A stretch of DNA of 58,174 bases from Chloroflexota bacterium (GCA_016215025.1 JACRMI010000173.1:1-58174); one strand, 5' to 3'. Positions 33,372 through 42,149 are shown, counted from the stretch's first letter. Made by a program: numbers and translations. Notes: a model not told the origin generated them from the sequence alone.

Positions 33372-34163
33372 ATGCCCAATTCAATCATCGAGCCAGCCCA
33401 TTTGGCGGTAGAAAATATTACGGTATCGTACAACGGTCATCCCGCCTTGTCCGATGTTTCGTTTCAAGTCCCGCAAGGTACGCATGTCGCTATCGTTGGT
33501 TCGAACGGCGCGGGCAAGTCAACGTTGTTCAAAGCGCTCGTCGGTTTGATGCCACTCAAATCGGGACGCATCATGATTCATGGCAAGCCGTGGGGTCATC
33601 ATTTGGATTGTGTTGCGTACGTTCCTCAGCGCGAAGAAGTGGATTGGCATTTTCCTGTCACCGTAAGCGATGTTGTGATGATGGGGCGATACGGGCAATT
33701 GGGCTGGCTCAAGCGACCTGGGAAAAAGGATTACGCGGTGGTCGCGCGCAGCTTGGAGCAGATGAACATTGCGAACCTTGCCCTCAAGCCGATTGGCGAT
33801 TTATCCGGCGGTCAACAACAACGCGTGTTCCTTGCGCGTGCACTCGCGCAAGAGCCGCACATCTTGCTGATGGATGAGCCTTTCACCGGCATCGATGCTT
33901 CGACGCAAGAAGCCACACTCACATTGCTCGACGAACTCAAGCGACAACAGGTCACGGTGATGGTCTCGACGCACGATTTGAATTTGGCTGGCTCGCGGTT
34001 CGATCAAGTGCTGCTGCTCAATCGTCACGTGATTGCGTACGGCACGCCCGCGCAAGTGTTTACGGCGGCGAACGTTACGAGCGCATTCGGCGCGCACGCG
34101 ATTGTGCTCGATGGCAAGTCGGTTGTGGTGGATGATTGCTGTCCGCCGGAAATGTTTGAATAA
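33372..34163 (+). CDS. znuC: Metal ABC transporter ATP-binding protein
   Basis: The 263-residue ATPase has Walker A GSNGAGKST, the Q-loop YVPQREEVDW, the ABC signature LSGGQQQR, Walker B ILLMDEP and the H-loop STHD. The REEVDWHFPVTV segment is typical of the ZnuC/TroB/MntB branch. The start is set at MPNSIIEP; an in-frame extension to 33312 reads through the microrepeat hairpin and is rejected. The product drives metal uptake with ZnuA and ZnuB. Confidence 0.93.
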   Translation: MPNSIIEPAHLAVENITVSYNGHPALSDVSFQVPQGTHVAIVGSNGAGKSTLFKALVGLMPLKSGRIMIHGKPWGHHLDCVAYVPQREEVDWHFPVTVSDVVMMGRYGQLGWLKRPGKKDYAVVARSLEQMNIANLALKPIGDLSGGQQQRVFLARALAQEPHILLMDEPFTGIDASTQEATLTLLDELKRQQVTVMVSTHDLNLAGSRFDQVLLLNRHVIAYGTPAQVFTAANVTSAFGAHAIVLDGKSVVVDDCCPPEMFE

Positions 34164-34184
34164 AAAGAGTTCCTGTAGTTCCCC

Positions 34185-34215
34185 CCGAGTTCTTTTGGAA
34201 CTTTGGGGAACTCGG
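34185..34215 (+). repeat. Hairpin over the znuB ribosome site
   Basis: CCGAGTTC (34185-34192) pairs with GAACTCGG (34208-34215), and an inner AGTTCC-like pairing adds to it. The 3' arm overlaps the start of the GGAGG ribosome site at 34214-34218, so it could lower znuB translation. Confidence 0.5.
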
Positions 34216-34223
34216 AGGAATCG

Positions 34224-35054
34224 TTGTTGGACTTGGTTCTTGCTCCATTGACTTATGGTTTCATGCAACGCGGCTTGATGGCATCGACGATGGTCGGCAT
34301 CTTGTGCGCGGTGGTCGGCTGCTACGTCGTCCTGCGCTCCATGGCGTTTCTCGGCGACGCGATGGCGCATTCCATTTTGCCGGGCGTTGCCATCGCGTAC
34401 GTTTTCAAAATGGACTTGCTCGTCGGCGCGCTGGTGGCTGCGATTGCCGTGGCACTAGGCATCGGCATCATTTCGCGGCGTGGCAACATCAAAGAAGATA
34501 CGGCGATTGGAATTTTGTTCGCGGCGGCGTTATCGCTTGGCGTTGCGCTTATCAGCACGATCAAAACGTATTCGGTTGATTTGACGCACATTTTGTTTGG
34601 CAACGTTCTCGGCGTCAGAGAAACTGATCTTTGGATCACGGCAATCCTTGGACTGGTTGTCTTGGTGACGATTGTGTTGCTCTTTAAGGAATTCTTGGTG
34701 ATTTCGTTCGATCCAGTCCTCGCGGCAACGATTCGTTTGCCTGCCGAAACATTGCGCATCCTGATGCTCATCCTCATCGCGCTGACGATTGTGGTGTCGT
34801 TGCAAACCGTCGGCGTGGGACTCGTCGCGGCGATGTTGGTGACTCCGGCGGCGACGGCGTATTTGTTGACGCGCCGCTTGCCGACGATGATGATTCTCGC
34901 GGCGATCATCGGCGCATTCTCCAGCGTCGCTGGACTCTATATCAGTTTCTACGTCAACGTCGCGTCGGGTGCAGTGGTCGTGCTAACCGCATCGGCGATT
35001 TTCTTGATCGTCTTTTTATTTGCACCTAGGAGTGGTCTGATATGGCGTCGGTGA
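34224..35054 (+). CDS. znuB: Metal ABC transporter permease
   Basis: The 276-residue integral membrane protein of the ABC-3 family has about eight hydrophobic helices. It starts LAPLTYGFMQRGLMAS and includes RSMAFLGDAMAHSILPGVAIAY (coupling region), GILFAAALSLGVAL, FGNVLGV and TPAATAYLLTRRLP. I place the start at TTG 34224, six bases after GGAGG; a TTG at 34203 lies before that site. It forms the membrane channel for ZnuA/ZnuC and overlaps trmO by 13 bp. Confidence 0.9.
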   Translation: MLDLVLAPLTYGFMQRGLMASTMVGILCAVVGCYVVLRSMAFLGDAMAHSILPGVAIAYVFKMDLLVGALVAAIAVALGIGIISRRGNIKEDTAIGILFAAALSLGVALISTIKTYSVDLTHILFGNVLGVRETDLWITAILGLVVLVTIVLLFKEFLVISFDPVLAATIRLPAETLRILMLILIALTIVVSLQTVGVGLVAAMLVTPAATAYLLTRRLPTMMILAAIIGAFSSVAGLYISFYVNVASGAVVVLTASAIFLIVFLFAPRSGLIWRR

Positions 35055-35512
35055 TTCAGTTTCAATCGATTGGCATTGTGCGAAATGGAATTTTGGAAGC
35101 GCATCGCGACACGCATTGGGACGAGATTGAATCTGAAATTAGCGTCGATGAAAAATGGCGCGACGCGCTCGACGGTATCGCAGAATTTTCGCACATTTGG
35201 GTGATCTTTCATATCGACCGCGTTCCAGCGCCGACGACATTACGCATTCAACCAATCAAGCAAGCCGACCTGCCGGTGGTTGGTATTTTTTCAACGCGCT
35301 CGCCGCAACGCCCAAACCCAATTGGTATTCGGGCAGTTGAATTACTTGCTGTGCGCGAAAACATTTTGCGTGTCCGCGGACTCGATGCGCTCGATGGTAC
35401 GCCCGTGCTCGACCTCAAGCCCTATATCGCACGTCACGATGCGATTCAAGACTCTCGCGTCGCCGCTTGGGCAAAGAAGAATCACCAAGAAGTTTCCAAA
35501 TCGAAAAAATGA
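35042..35512 (+). CDS. trmO: tRNA m6t6A37 methyltransferase TrmO
   Basis: The 156-residue protein of the TrmO/TsaA (YaeB) family methylates N6 of threonylcarbamoyladenosine 37 in tRNA-Thr using SAM. Motifs are the N-terminal FQSIGIVRNG, EFSHIWVIFHIDR, FSTRSPQRPNPIGIRAVEL and LDALDGTPVLDLKPYI. It lacks the extra C-terminal domain of the longer E. coli enzyme, as in many bacteria and archaea. It overlaps both znuB and the next gene (ATGA), so translation is coupled to metal transport genes, which is curious but may be chance. Confidence 0.92.
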   Translation: MASVIQFQSIGIVRNGILEAHRDTHWDEIESEISVDEKWRDALDGIAEFSHIWVIFHIDRVPAPTTLRIQPIKQADLPVVGIFSTRSPQRPNPIGIRAVELLAVRENILRVRGLDALDGTPVLDLKPYIARHDAIQDSRVAAWAKKNHQEVSKSKK

Positions 35513-38151
35513 ATTCCAAACCTCGATTGTCTTCCTCGCAAGCGTTGTTCACGTCTGCGTTTCTAATTTTCTTCTTTACCCTACTCAACGGCTATCTCCA
35601 AAATCTTGTCGCCGGCTATCGCGCGAACACCTGGCTCGTTCTTGCTGGTCTCATCGTCGAAATGAGCGTGACGCTGTGGCTCGCGCGCCGCTGGGTCCAA
35701 GTCGATTGGGACGCGCTCGAAATCGCCGGCTTTGTCCTCGTCGTCATCGGCGTAGCGATTTATTTCATCGTTCCTGCGCTGCCCACGCTTTTGCCGCCGA
35801 CCAAATCGAGCGACGCCGTGCGCGTGTATCTCCAAGTTTTGTTTTCGTATCCGAACGGGACACTCGTGAGTTGGTATCCGGCGGGCGGTGCGTTCGTTAC
35901 GGCGATGTTTTCGCATTGGGTCAACGTAGAACCATTGCGCGTGCTTCATCCCACCGCCGCGAGTTTCATCGCGCTGAGCGCCGGCGCGATTTACGGCATG
36001 GCATGTGCGTTACTGCCGAAGCAACGCTTATCGAAAATCGTCGCGCTGATTGCGCCCGCGTTGCTCTTTGTGCCGTGGTCGTACTTTGCCGGCACGCTCG
36101 ATTGGGAACAATATTTCTTTGCCCAAGTGTTCGCGCAATATTTTATTCTCGCTGCGGTATGGTACATCGCGACCTACGCCGAACAACCGCGCTGGGTCTT
36201 TGCTGTGCTGATCGGTGCAGCATTGCTTGGCGTCGTCGCCGCGTATCCGATTTTTGTTGCGTTGCCGCTTGCATTGTTTGGGGTAGTTGTTTTGTTCCCC
36301 GCCCTTGTAGGGAGGGGCAAGGGGAGGGTGGATTCGACCCTTACTCGACCCGTTGATGGGATCGAGTACGATTTAACCCTCACCCCAACTCTCTCCCTGA
36401 ATAGGCGAGGGAGCAAAGCAGCGCTCATTACGCTCGTCACATTTATTGGACTATTGATTCTCACTGCGCTAGCACTGCAACAAGGCGGCATCCTCGAACT
36501 CGCGGCGGGGCAGAAATCGGTGGTGAGCGATGTTGGGCAGGGCGGCGTCACGAATCCATCCATCGACAATCTCGGCGGTCCGATTTTTCTCGCGCTCGTT
36601 TTGGTCGGTGCATGGTTGGCGCGGCGAAACGCAATGGGCAAAACAATCCTGGGCTTGCTCGGCGTTTGGATTTTCCAACTCGTCGCGCTCCTGGCGATTC
36701 AACCGTTCTTGCAACTCTCCGGTTATCGCGTCGATAAGACATTTTACATTTTGGTTTTTCCCTTTGCCTTGCTCGCGATGTTGCCGCTGGCATTCTTGAT
36801 CGAGCGCGTTAACCAGAAACCCGTTTTCTCGAATGCCAAGTGGAAAACAAATCCGACGAATCCAGAAAACGGCTTTCTCGAATTTTCTCTGCGTCGATTG
36901 AGTGTCGCATTCATCGCAACCATTCTAGTGCTTGGCGCATCCGTAATCGTCTTGCGCCCACCAAAAGCATTTTCGCCGCTGACCGAATCGGAGATACAAG
37001 TGGCGAAGTGGGCAAAAGACTTTTATATGGAGACTTCGCAAATCGCGTACCTCGACGACGAATCCATAAGCGCGTATTGGTTGACGTTTGGTCTTTGGCG
37101 CGAAAAAATTCCCGACGAATGGTTTCAGTGGATTCCCGCTGGGCGCAAAATGGGTCCGCCGACATTTGACGAGTGGCTGCAAGACCCAACGTGGCACAGT
37201 CGCTTGCTGGTGCGCTATGTCGATCAAGTGCCGGGGCAAGTGCGCATCGTAAAGCAAATCGGCGATAGTGCCATCATCGATAAAGATGTTCCGCCCGACT
37301 ATGGTCCCAAAGTGAACCAAGGCAGTGCCTTGAATTTTGGCTCAACGTTGACATTGGTTGGCGTCGATATGGCGCGCACGACTTGGCAGCCGGGCGAAAC
37401 GATTACGGTCGCGTTGTGGACGCAAACGCTTTATCCGCCTCCGGCGACGGTCAAGTGGCGCATGGACTTGGTCGATTATACCGGGCAAGTGGTTGGGCGC
37501 GTTGAGCGCGATCCTTTCGATAACCAATATCCGTTGCAGCGCTGGCCCCCCGGCCGATGGACGCGCGATGTGTGGCCGATGCCGCTCGATTCGAGATTGC
37601 AGCCGGGCGTGTACGATTTGCATCTTGCGCTGTTTCGTACGGGCGGGGATCTGCTCGACGTGACGCCGCTGTATGCGACGGAACCGATTACGCCAACTGC
37701 CGATGCATCGCTGGTGCGAATGAAGATTCCGCTGCCGCCGCCAAGCGCCGAAGAATTGCGCGCCGCAAAATCGATTCAGGCAAAGCTAGGCGAAAATTTT
37801 GCGTTAGCGAGTTATGCGCTGCAAACGGATCGCGCATCGAGAAAAATTCATCTGGCGTTGTACTGGCAAGGCGTGAAAAAATCGAACAAGGATTACAAGG
37901 CGTTCGTGCACGTGTTGGATGCGTCGGGTCAAGTGGTCGCGCAAAAGGATGCGTCACCGCTCGATGGAAAATACCCAACGTCGATTTGGGATCCTGGCGA
38001 AATCATCAAAGACGAATACGAGCTTGTTGTGCCAACAGATGCACACGCACCGTTCACGATTGAGATCGGAATGTACGATCAGCCGACGCAAACGCGTTTG
38101 CCGGTCGGAAATAGTGACCACGTGGAATTTAAGATTTCTGAGCTACCCTAA
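35509..38151 (+). CDS. Large polytopic membrane protein with two C-terminal beta domains
   Basis: The 880-residue protein has about 12 hydrophobic segments up to residue 485. An early loop reads YPNGTLVSWYPAGGAF, as in membrane glycosyltransferase-like (GT-C) proteins of this group. From about 605 to 745 lies a beta-sandwich (LVGVDMARTTWQPGETITVALW, RLQPGVYDLHLALF). A second related one lies from about 760 to the end (KIHLALYWQGVKK, YKAFVHVLDASGQVVAQ). Glycan transfer or assembly is inferred; no catalytic residue is identified. The start overlaps the trmO stop (ATGA). Residues 262-305 are encoded by a dispersed repeat inserted in frame, in a loop between membrane segments. Confidence 0.75.
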   Translation: MNSKPRLSSSQALFTSAFLIFFFTLLNGYLQNLVAGYRANTWLVLAGLIVEMSVTLWLARRWVQVDWDALEIAGFVLVVIGVAIYFIVPALPTLLPPTKSSDAVRVYLQVLFSYPNGTLVSWYPAGGAFVTAMFSHWVNVEPLRVLHPTAASFIALSAGAIYGMACALLPKQRLSKIVALIAPALLFVPWSYFAGTLDWEQYFFAQVFAQYFILAAVWYIATYAEQPRWVFAVLIGAALLGVVAAYPIFVALPLALFGVVVLFPALVGRGKGRVDSTLTRPVDGIEYDLTLTPTLSLNRRGSKAALITLVTFIGLLILTALALQQGGILELAAGQKSVVSDVGQGGVTNPSIDNLGGPIFLALVLVGAWLARRNAMGKTILGLLGVWIFQLVALLAIQPFLQLSGYRVDKTFYILVFPFALLAMLPLAFLIERVNQKPVFSNAKWKTNPTNPENGFLEFSLRRLSVAFIATILVLGASVIVLRPPKAFSPLTESEIQVAKWAKDFYMETSQIAYLDDESISAYWLTFGLWREKIPDEWFQWIPAGRKMGPPTFDEWLQDPTWHSRLLVRYVDQVPGQVRIVKQIGDSAIIDKDVPPDYGPKVNQGSALNFGSTLTLVGVDMARTTWQPGETITVALWTQTLYPPPATVKWRMDLVDYTGQVVGRVERDPFDNQYPLQRWPPGRWTRDVWPMPLDSRLQPGVYDLHLALFRTGGDLLDVTPLYATEPITPTADASLVRMKIPLPPPSAEELRAAKSIQAKLGENFALASYALQTDRASRKIHLALYWQGVKKSNKDYKAFVHVLDASGQVVAQKDASPLDGKYPTSIWDPGEIIKDEYELVVPTDAHAPFTIEIGMYDQPTQTRLPVGNSDHVEFKISELP
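36295..36418 (+). repeat. Dispersed repeat inserted in frame in a membrane-protein gene
   Basis: GC-rich runs (GTAGGGAGGGGCAAGGGGAG, then AACCCTCACCCCAACTCTC) and a small hairpin (CTCCCT / AGGGAG) are typical of small dispersed elements. They translate as the non-helical TLTPTLSLNRRG. The reading frame stays open through the insert. Confidence 0.65.
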
Positions 38152-38231
38152 ATGGGCCAAATGTGCCAAACATGCCAAAAGATTTGGTTTGGCAGATTTG
38201 GCTCGTTTGGCAACTTTGGCAAGTTTGACAA
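38152..38231 (+). repeat. Nine-nucleotide inverted microrepeat
   Basis: Three units of GCCAAAnnn are followed by four or five units of TTTGGCnnn, the reverse complement, with a 9-nt period. It lies between the membrane-protein stop and the YqeC-MobA start and may terminate transcription. Confidence 0.65.
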
Positions 38232-39566
38232 ATGAATCTTTCCACTTCTTTTCGTCTTCAACTGCATGATGTGATCGCCTTTGTCGGCGCAGGTGGCAAG
38301 ACAACGGCGATGTTTCGGCTGGCCGAGGAACTGGTTACACAAGGCAAAAAGATAATTGTCACGACGACGACGAAGCTCGGTGCAGATCAAGTAGAGACGT
38401 GGCACGCTGTGTCTCTACAGTATGATGCGTCCAACGAATTCATTGTGCGTGTTCGCGAAGCGTTGCAGACGAATCTGCAGATTCTGATTGTTAGCGATGA
38501 CTTGCCCGATAACAAAGTTAGTGGCGTATCGACAGAATTTATTGACGAGCTGGCGGCGTCGAAGATAGCTGACGTAATCTTGTATGAAGCTGACGGAGCG
38601 CGGATGTTGCCCTTCAAAGCGCCGGCGTCACACGAACCGGTTGTCGCAAGCTCGACGATGTTGCTAGTTCCCGTAATCGGAATAAGCGCATTAGGTCTGT
38701 CGCTTGACGATGCGCATGTGCATCGCGCGGATAGAGTTGCGCGATTGGCGGGCGCGCAAATGGGCGACCCCGTGACGCCGTTGATGGTCGCGCGCGTGCT
38801 CGCGCATTCCGATGGCGGAGTCAAAAACAAACCCGAAGCGGCACGTGTTATCGCTCTCGTCAATCAGGTGGAAGATGATGCTCAGTTAAGTTCCGCGCGT
38901 GAAATCGCGCATCTGTTGCTGGGTTATAATTCCATCGACGCGGTTGCGATTGGCGCGGTGAAAAACGCTGAGCCGATTCGCGAGACACATCGGCGGGTGG
39001 CAGCGATTGTGCTGGCGGCGGGTGCTGGCACGCGCATGATCGGACAAGTCAAACAACTCTTGCCCTGGCGTGGCAAAACACTGATCGAGAACGCAATCGA
39101 CATCGCCGCCAAGTCGATAGCGAACGAAACCTTGGTCGTGTTGGGCGCGCGTGCGGAAGAAATTCGCGCGGTGATTCGGAATGCGCCGGCGCGCGTCGTT
39201 CTAAATCGGGATTGGCAAGTGGGGCATTCAACCAGTATTCGCGCGGGCTTGAACGCGCTGTCGAAAAAAATCGATGCGGCGATTTTTATCAACGCCGACC
39301 AGCCGCTGCTCACGAGCGAGGTCGTCAACGCCGTGATTCAACGCTATCGTGAAACCGATGCGGGCATCGTCACTCCCGAATACGCGGGGAAACGCGGCAG
39401 CCCGGTCTTGTTTGATCGAAGATATTTTCAAGAGTTGTCGAATTTGCAGGGCGAAGAAGGCGGACGTGAAGTTTTGCTGAAATACCCAGCTGAGCGCGTG
39501 CAATTTACCGATGCGCGCTTGGGCAGTGATGTCGATACCATCGAAGAATATAACGAATTGACATGA
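38232..39566 (+). CDS. YqeC-MobA fusion (putative hydroxylase cofactor maturation)
   Basis: The 444-residue protein joins two enzymes. Residues 1-245 resemble YqeC, a P-loop protein (FVGAGGKTTAMFRLAEEL, VTTTTKL, YEADGARMLPFKAP) tied to selenium-dependent molybdenum hydroxylases. Residues 255-444 are a MobA/MocA-type nucleotidyltransferase (AIVLAAGAGTRM, KQLLPWRGKTLIENAI, INADQPLLTSEVV, GKRGSPVLFDRRYF) that attaches CMP to molybdopterin. A role in molybdenum cofactor maturation for a hydroxylase is likely. No hydroxylase subunit is in the window. No clear ribosome site precedes the ATG. Confidence 0.85.
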   Translation: MNLSTSFRLQLHDVIAFVGAGGKTTAMFRLAEELVTQGKKIIVTTTTKLGADQVETWHAVSLQYDASNEFIVRVREALQTNLQILIVSDDLPDNKVSGVSTEFIDELAASKIADVILYEADGARMLPFKAPASHEPVVASSTMLLVPVIGISALGLSLDDAHVHRADRVARLAGAQMGDPVTPLMVARVLAHSDGGVKNKPEAARVIALVNQVEDDAQLSSAREIAHLLLGYNSIDAVAIGAVKNAEPIRETHRRVAAIVLAAGAGTRMIGQVKQLLPWRGKTLIENAIDIAAKSIANETLVVLGARAEEIRAVIRNAPARVVLNRDWQVGHSTSIRAGLNALSKKIDAAIFINADQPLLTSEVVNAVIQRYRETDAGIVTPEYAGKRGSPVLFDRRYFQELSNLQGEEGGREVLLKYPAERVQFTDARLGSDVDTIEEYNELT

Positions 39567-39586
39567 CTGGAGCGCAGTGGTATAGT
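39558..39586 (+). promoter_or_regulatory. Promoter upstream of the 39615 gene
   Basis: TTGACA (39558-39563), a 17-bp spacer and TATAGT (39581-39586) with an extended TG two bases before it. The -35 box lies inside the last codons and stop of the preceding gene. Confidence 0.7.
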
Positions 39587-39614
39587 TGGTTCACCTCGTT
39601 TTTTCGTTGCCGCA

Positions 39615-40442
39615 ATGCAAACTTTTAGCATGGATTTATCGCAAATTGAACGTCAACGCGATCTGATCTATCGGCGCAAACGGAATTGTCGGGTGCGAAC
39701 GATGAATGATGCAGCGCGGTTGATCGACGCTGTAGGATTTTGTCTCCTGTTCGCTTCCACAAAAAATATTGAATTGCCGTCATTGTTCGAAGCCGTGAAA
39801 GGGCGGCGCAACGCTCATATCGACGATTGGGACAAAGATTCGGATTTAGTTTGGGTTTGGAAAAATGACTTGCCCGCGACGCGGCGTGCATATTATGGCA
39901 AAGCTATGACGGGCAAGCCAATTTTTATTTCTCTGGCGATGCTGCCCAACGTCATCGCGCTGATCGCTCCGGATAATGTGAACGAAGAATATCGCCGTGG
40001 GCGAATTAGCTTGGCGTCGAAGCGTGTTTACGACACATTGTCCGCAATGGGTCCCACGCCGACCATGGCATTGCGCGCGGCGACAGGTTTGGACAACCCG
40101 CGGTATCAGCGCGCAATCGACGAATTGCAGCGCGCGTTGGTAATTCTCCCGGTTGGTGCGACGTTGGAACAGGGCGCATGGCCCTCGCAGATTTTTGATC
40201 TGGTCGCGCGTTGGTTTCCACGCCAGTATGAGCGCGCGCAAAAAATCGATTCCGATACGGCGTGCCGCGCCATTGTGCGGCGCTATGTCGAAACAACGTT
40301 GGCTAGCACAACACCCACTATCGCGCGGACACTTGGGCTGACGCGTGATCAAATCACTAGCGCAGTCGATGCGCTGGTTGCCCGACGCATATTGTCGAAG
40401 AAGGACGATTGGATTATAGGGAATGGCAGACAGCGAGATTGA
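39615..40442 (+). CDS. Unrecognised protein, possibly AlkZ-related winged-helix
   Basis: The 275-residue soluble protein is not recognised with certainty. The first part (RVRTMNDAARLIDAVGFCLLF, VWVWKNDLPATRRAYYGKA, FISLAMLPNVIALI) recalls short relatives of AlkZ/YcaQ-type DNA glycosylases. The middle and end contain two helix-turn-helix-like segments (KRVYDTLSAMGPTPTMALRAATG and TIARTLGLTRDQITSAVDALVARR). A DNA-linked role is therefore possible but unproven. A second ATG at 39630 is an alternative start. It overlaps the SpoIID gene by 20 bp, so the two are cotranscribed. Confidence 0.55.
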   Translation: MQTFSMDLSQIERQRDLIYRRKRNCRVRTMNDAARLIDAVGFCLLFASTKNIELPSLFEAVKGRRNAHIDDWDKDSDLVWVWKNDLPATRRAYYGKAMTGKPIFISLAMLPNVIALIAPDNVNEEYRRGRISLASKRVYDTLSAMGPTPTMALRAATGLDNPRYQRAIDELQRALVILPVGATLEQGAWPSQIFDLVARWFPRQYERAQKIDSDTACRAIVRRYVETTLASTTPTIARTLGLTRDQITSAVDALVARRILSKKDDWIIGNGRQRD

Positions 40443-42105
40443 ATTAGCGTTGACGCCCCCGGCATCGATACGAGTTTTGATGCCGGGTGGTCATGTAGAA
40501 GAAATGAAATTGGAGACGTACCTAGCGGGGGCAATTGCCGCTGAGATCGGCGAAAAAGTGCCGCTCGAAGCGCTCAAAGCTCAAGCGGTTGCTTCGCGTA
40601 CGTACGTCGTTGCTGCCGAACGCCATCGCGAACAAAATGCGCACGTATGCACGACGGCGCATTGCCAAAAATGGAAGCGTGTCGATCCCGTTTCTTGTCC
40701 CGAAGTTTTTCGCGCGCTAAGTGAAACGTGGGGCATGGTTGCCGTATACAACGGAAATTTGATTCAGACTTTTTTCTTTGAGCATTGCGATGGTCACACC
40801 CGCAACGCCGAAGAGTTGTTGATGCCCTCTGCCGATTATTTGCGCGGCGTCGATTGCTCGTGCGGACATTTGACGCTCAAAGGCCACGGCGTCGGCATGT
40901 GCAAGCGCGGCACGATTGTGATGGCGCGGCGTGGTGCAACGTTCGTTCAGATTTTGCGGCATTATTATCGCGGCATTGCGATTGGGCGAATGCAAGCCGA
41001 GTCGCCGGTTGCGCGTACTTTAGAAGAAGTCGCGCCGCCGCGCGCACCCGAAGCCAAGAAGATTCGTGTGCGCAGAATGGTGCAAGAGGGTGCTGATGAA
41101 CTAGTCAAGCCGACCAGGCTTCGGCGGCCACCGATCAAAGTGCCGCCCGAGCCAATTCTGCAGCCGAAACTAGTAACGCCCAAGCGCCCTGTTCTCAAAC
41201 GGATCGTACTATCAAAACCCGTTCCATCCGAGAAACCTGAACCGACCAAACCACTGCCTACGCTTATTGATGCATCGCGCGCGGTGTCCGTTGATTCCAA
41301 ACCCACGATTGAAAAGAGCGGTCGCGAAAATTTTGTCGTGGTGCCACGCGCGGTTGCACCAATGAAACCCAAGTCGGTTGAGCCGGCTCCGCTTGAAAAA
41401 CAAAATGGGAATGGTTCAGCCGATTCAGAACCGATTATTATTCACGTACCCAAAAAGAAACCAGAGTCAATCAAGCCAACGGAACAAATCCAAGAATCGA
41501 TTGTGACTGCGAGTGAGCCGGTTGAGCCAGCGCCGACAACCTTCTCAAAGGCATTGATTCAAGTTGAGCCGGTCGAACACAAAGAAGAAATTGTAGTTGA
41601 GAGCGCGCAAGTGACACCGCTGCCCGCTGTCGAGCCGGTCACGTACGAAGAAGAAACTCGTGTTGAGAGTGTGCAAGCAGCACCGCTGCAAACTGTCCAG
41701 CCGATCAAACACGAAGAAGTAGCTCATGATGAGAGCGTGCAAGTGACTCCGCCGCAGACTGCTATGCCAGTCGCCGCACCATCCCCCGCTCCATCGCCGC
41801 ATGTTCCTGAGACAGCATTGCCACCACTCGAAGGTGTCACGATCAAACCGATGCGACGATTGCATGTCGATCATTTGCCGGGGACACGCATGATTGCAGG
41901 AAACTTGCCGCGCTCTGGCATCGTCGTCGTCATCGAAGCGGGTGATGGCAAGCAGACGCTCGTATTCAGCGGAACTGCGCCGCATTACGGCGAAGGTGGC
42001 TTTGAAACGATCATCGATGAAGATGGAGTTTATCACGTGTTGATTGAAGGGCAGACGATTGAGGTGAAGGTGCAAGGCGAGACCGCATTCATTCATGCGG
42101 GGTAA
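40423..42105 (+). CDS. SpoIID/LytB-domain protein with long Pro/Glu-rich linker
   Basis: The 560-residue protein has an N-terminal SpoIID domain (about 15-190) containing KLETYLAGAIAAEIGEKVPLEALKAQAVASRTYVV-like blocks, FFFEHCDGHTRN and KGHGVGMCKRGT. The catalytic Glu of the AAEIGE segment is present. Cysteines are unusually frequent (HVCTTAHC, VDCSCGH, GMCKRG). A Pro/Lys/Glu-rich linker runs to about 475 and includes three imperfect repeats of about 24 residues (EPVEHKEEIVVESAQVTP-like). The last 85 residues form a small beta domain. SpoIID enzymes cut glycan strands outside the cell, but no signal peptide is seen here. No sporulation genes are nearby. Confidence 0.78.
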   Translation: MADSEIELALTPPASIRVLMPGGHVEEMKLETYLAGAIAAEIGEKVPLEALKAQAVASRTYVVAAERHREQNAHVCTTAHCQKWKRVDPVSCPEVFRALSETWGMVAVYNGNLIQTFFFEHCDGHTRNAEELLMPSADYLRGVDCSCGHLTLKGHGVGMCKRGTIVMARRGATFVQILRHYYRGIAIGRMQAESPVARTLEEVAPPRAPEAKKIRVRRMVQEGADELVKPTRLRRPPIKVPPEPILQPKLVTPKRPVLKRIVLSKPVPSEKPEPTKPLPTLIDASRAVSVDSKPTIEKSGRENFVVVPRAVAPMKPKSVEPAPLEKQNGNGSADSEPIIIHVPKKKPESIKPTEQIQESIVTASEPVEPAPTTFSKALIQVEPVEHKEEIVVESAQVTPLPAVEPVTYEEETRVESVQAAPLQTVQPIKHEEVAHDESVQVTPPQTAMPVAAPSPAPSPHVPETALPPLEGVTIKPMRRLHVDHLPGTRMIAGNLPRSGIVVVIEAGDGKQTLVFSGTAPHYGEGGFETIIDEDGVYHVLIEGQTIEVKVQGETAFIHAG

Positions 42106-42124
42106 AAAATAAAGCGTAAAACGT

Positions 42125-42149
42125 AAACCGCCGACAGAATCGGCGGTTT
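42125..42149. terminator. Bidirectional terminator
   Basis: A perfect 10-bp stem (AAACCGCCGA / TCGGCGGTTT) with a 5-nt loop lies between convergent genes, with T-runs on both strands. It is preceded by three 7-nt units of the AAAGCGT / AAAACGT type. Confidence 0.88.

Noticed and set aside
35280..36356. Plus-strand open frame overlapping trmO and the large membrane protein
   Set aside because: It is in another frame from two well-supported genes and is basic and low in recognisable motifs.
39567..39614. tRNA-like string (GGTATAGTTGGTTC) after the YqeC-MobA gene
   Set aside because: No acceptor stem or anticodon arm can be drawn; the segment is better explained as an extended -10 promoter.
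40423..42105. Sporulation island suggested by the SpoIID domain
   Set aside because: No other sporulation gene is in the window, and SpoIID domains occur widely in non-spore-formers.
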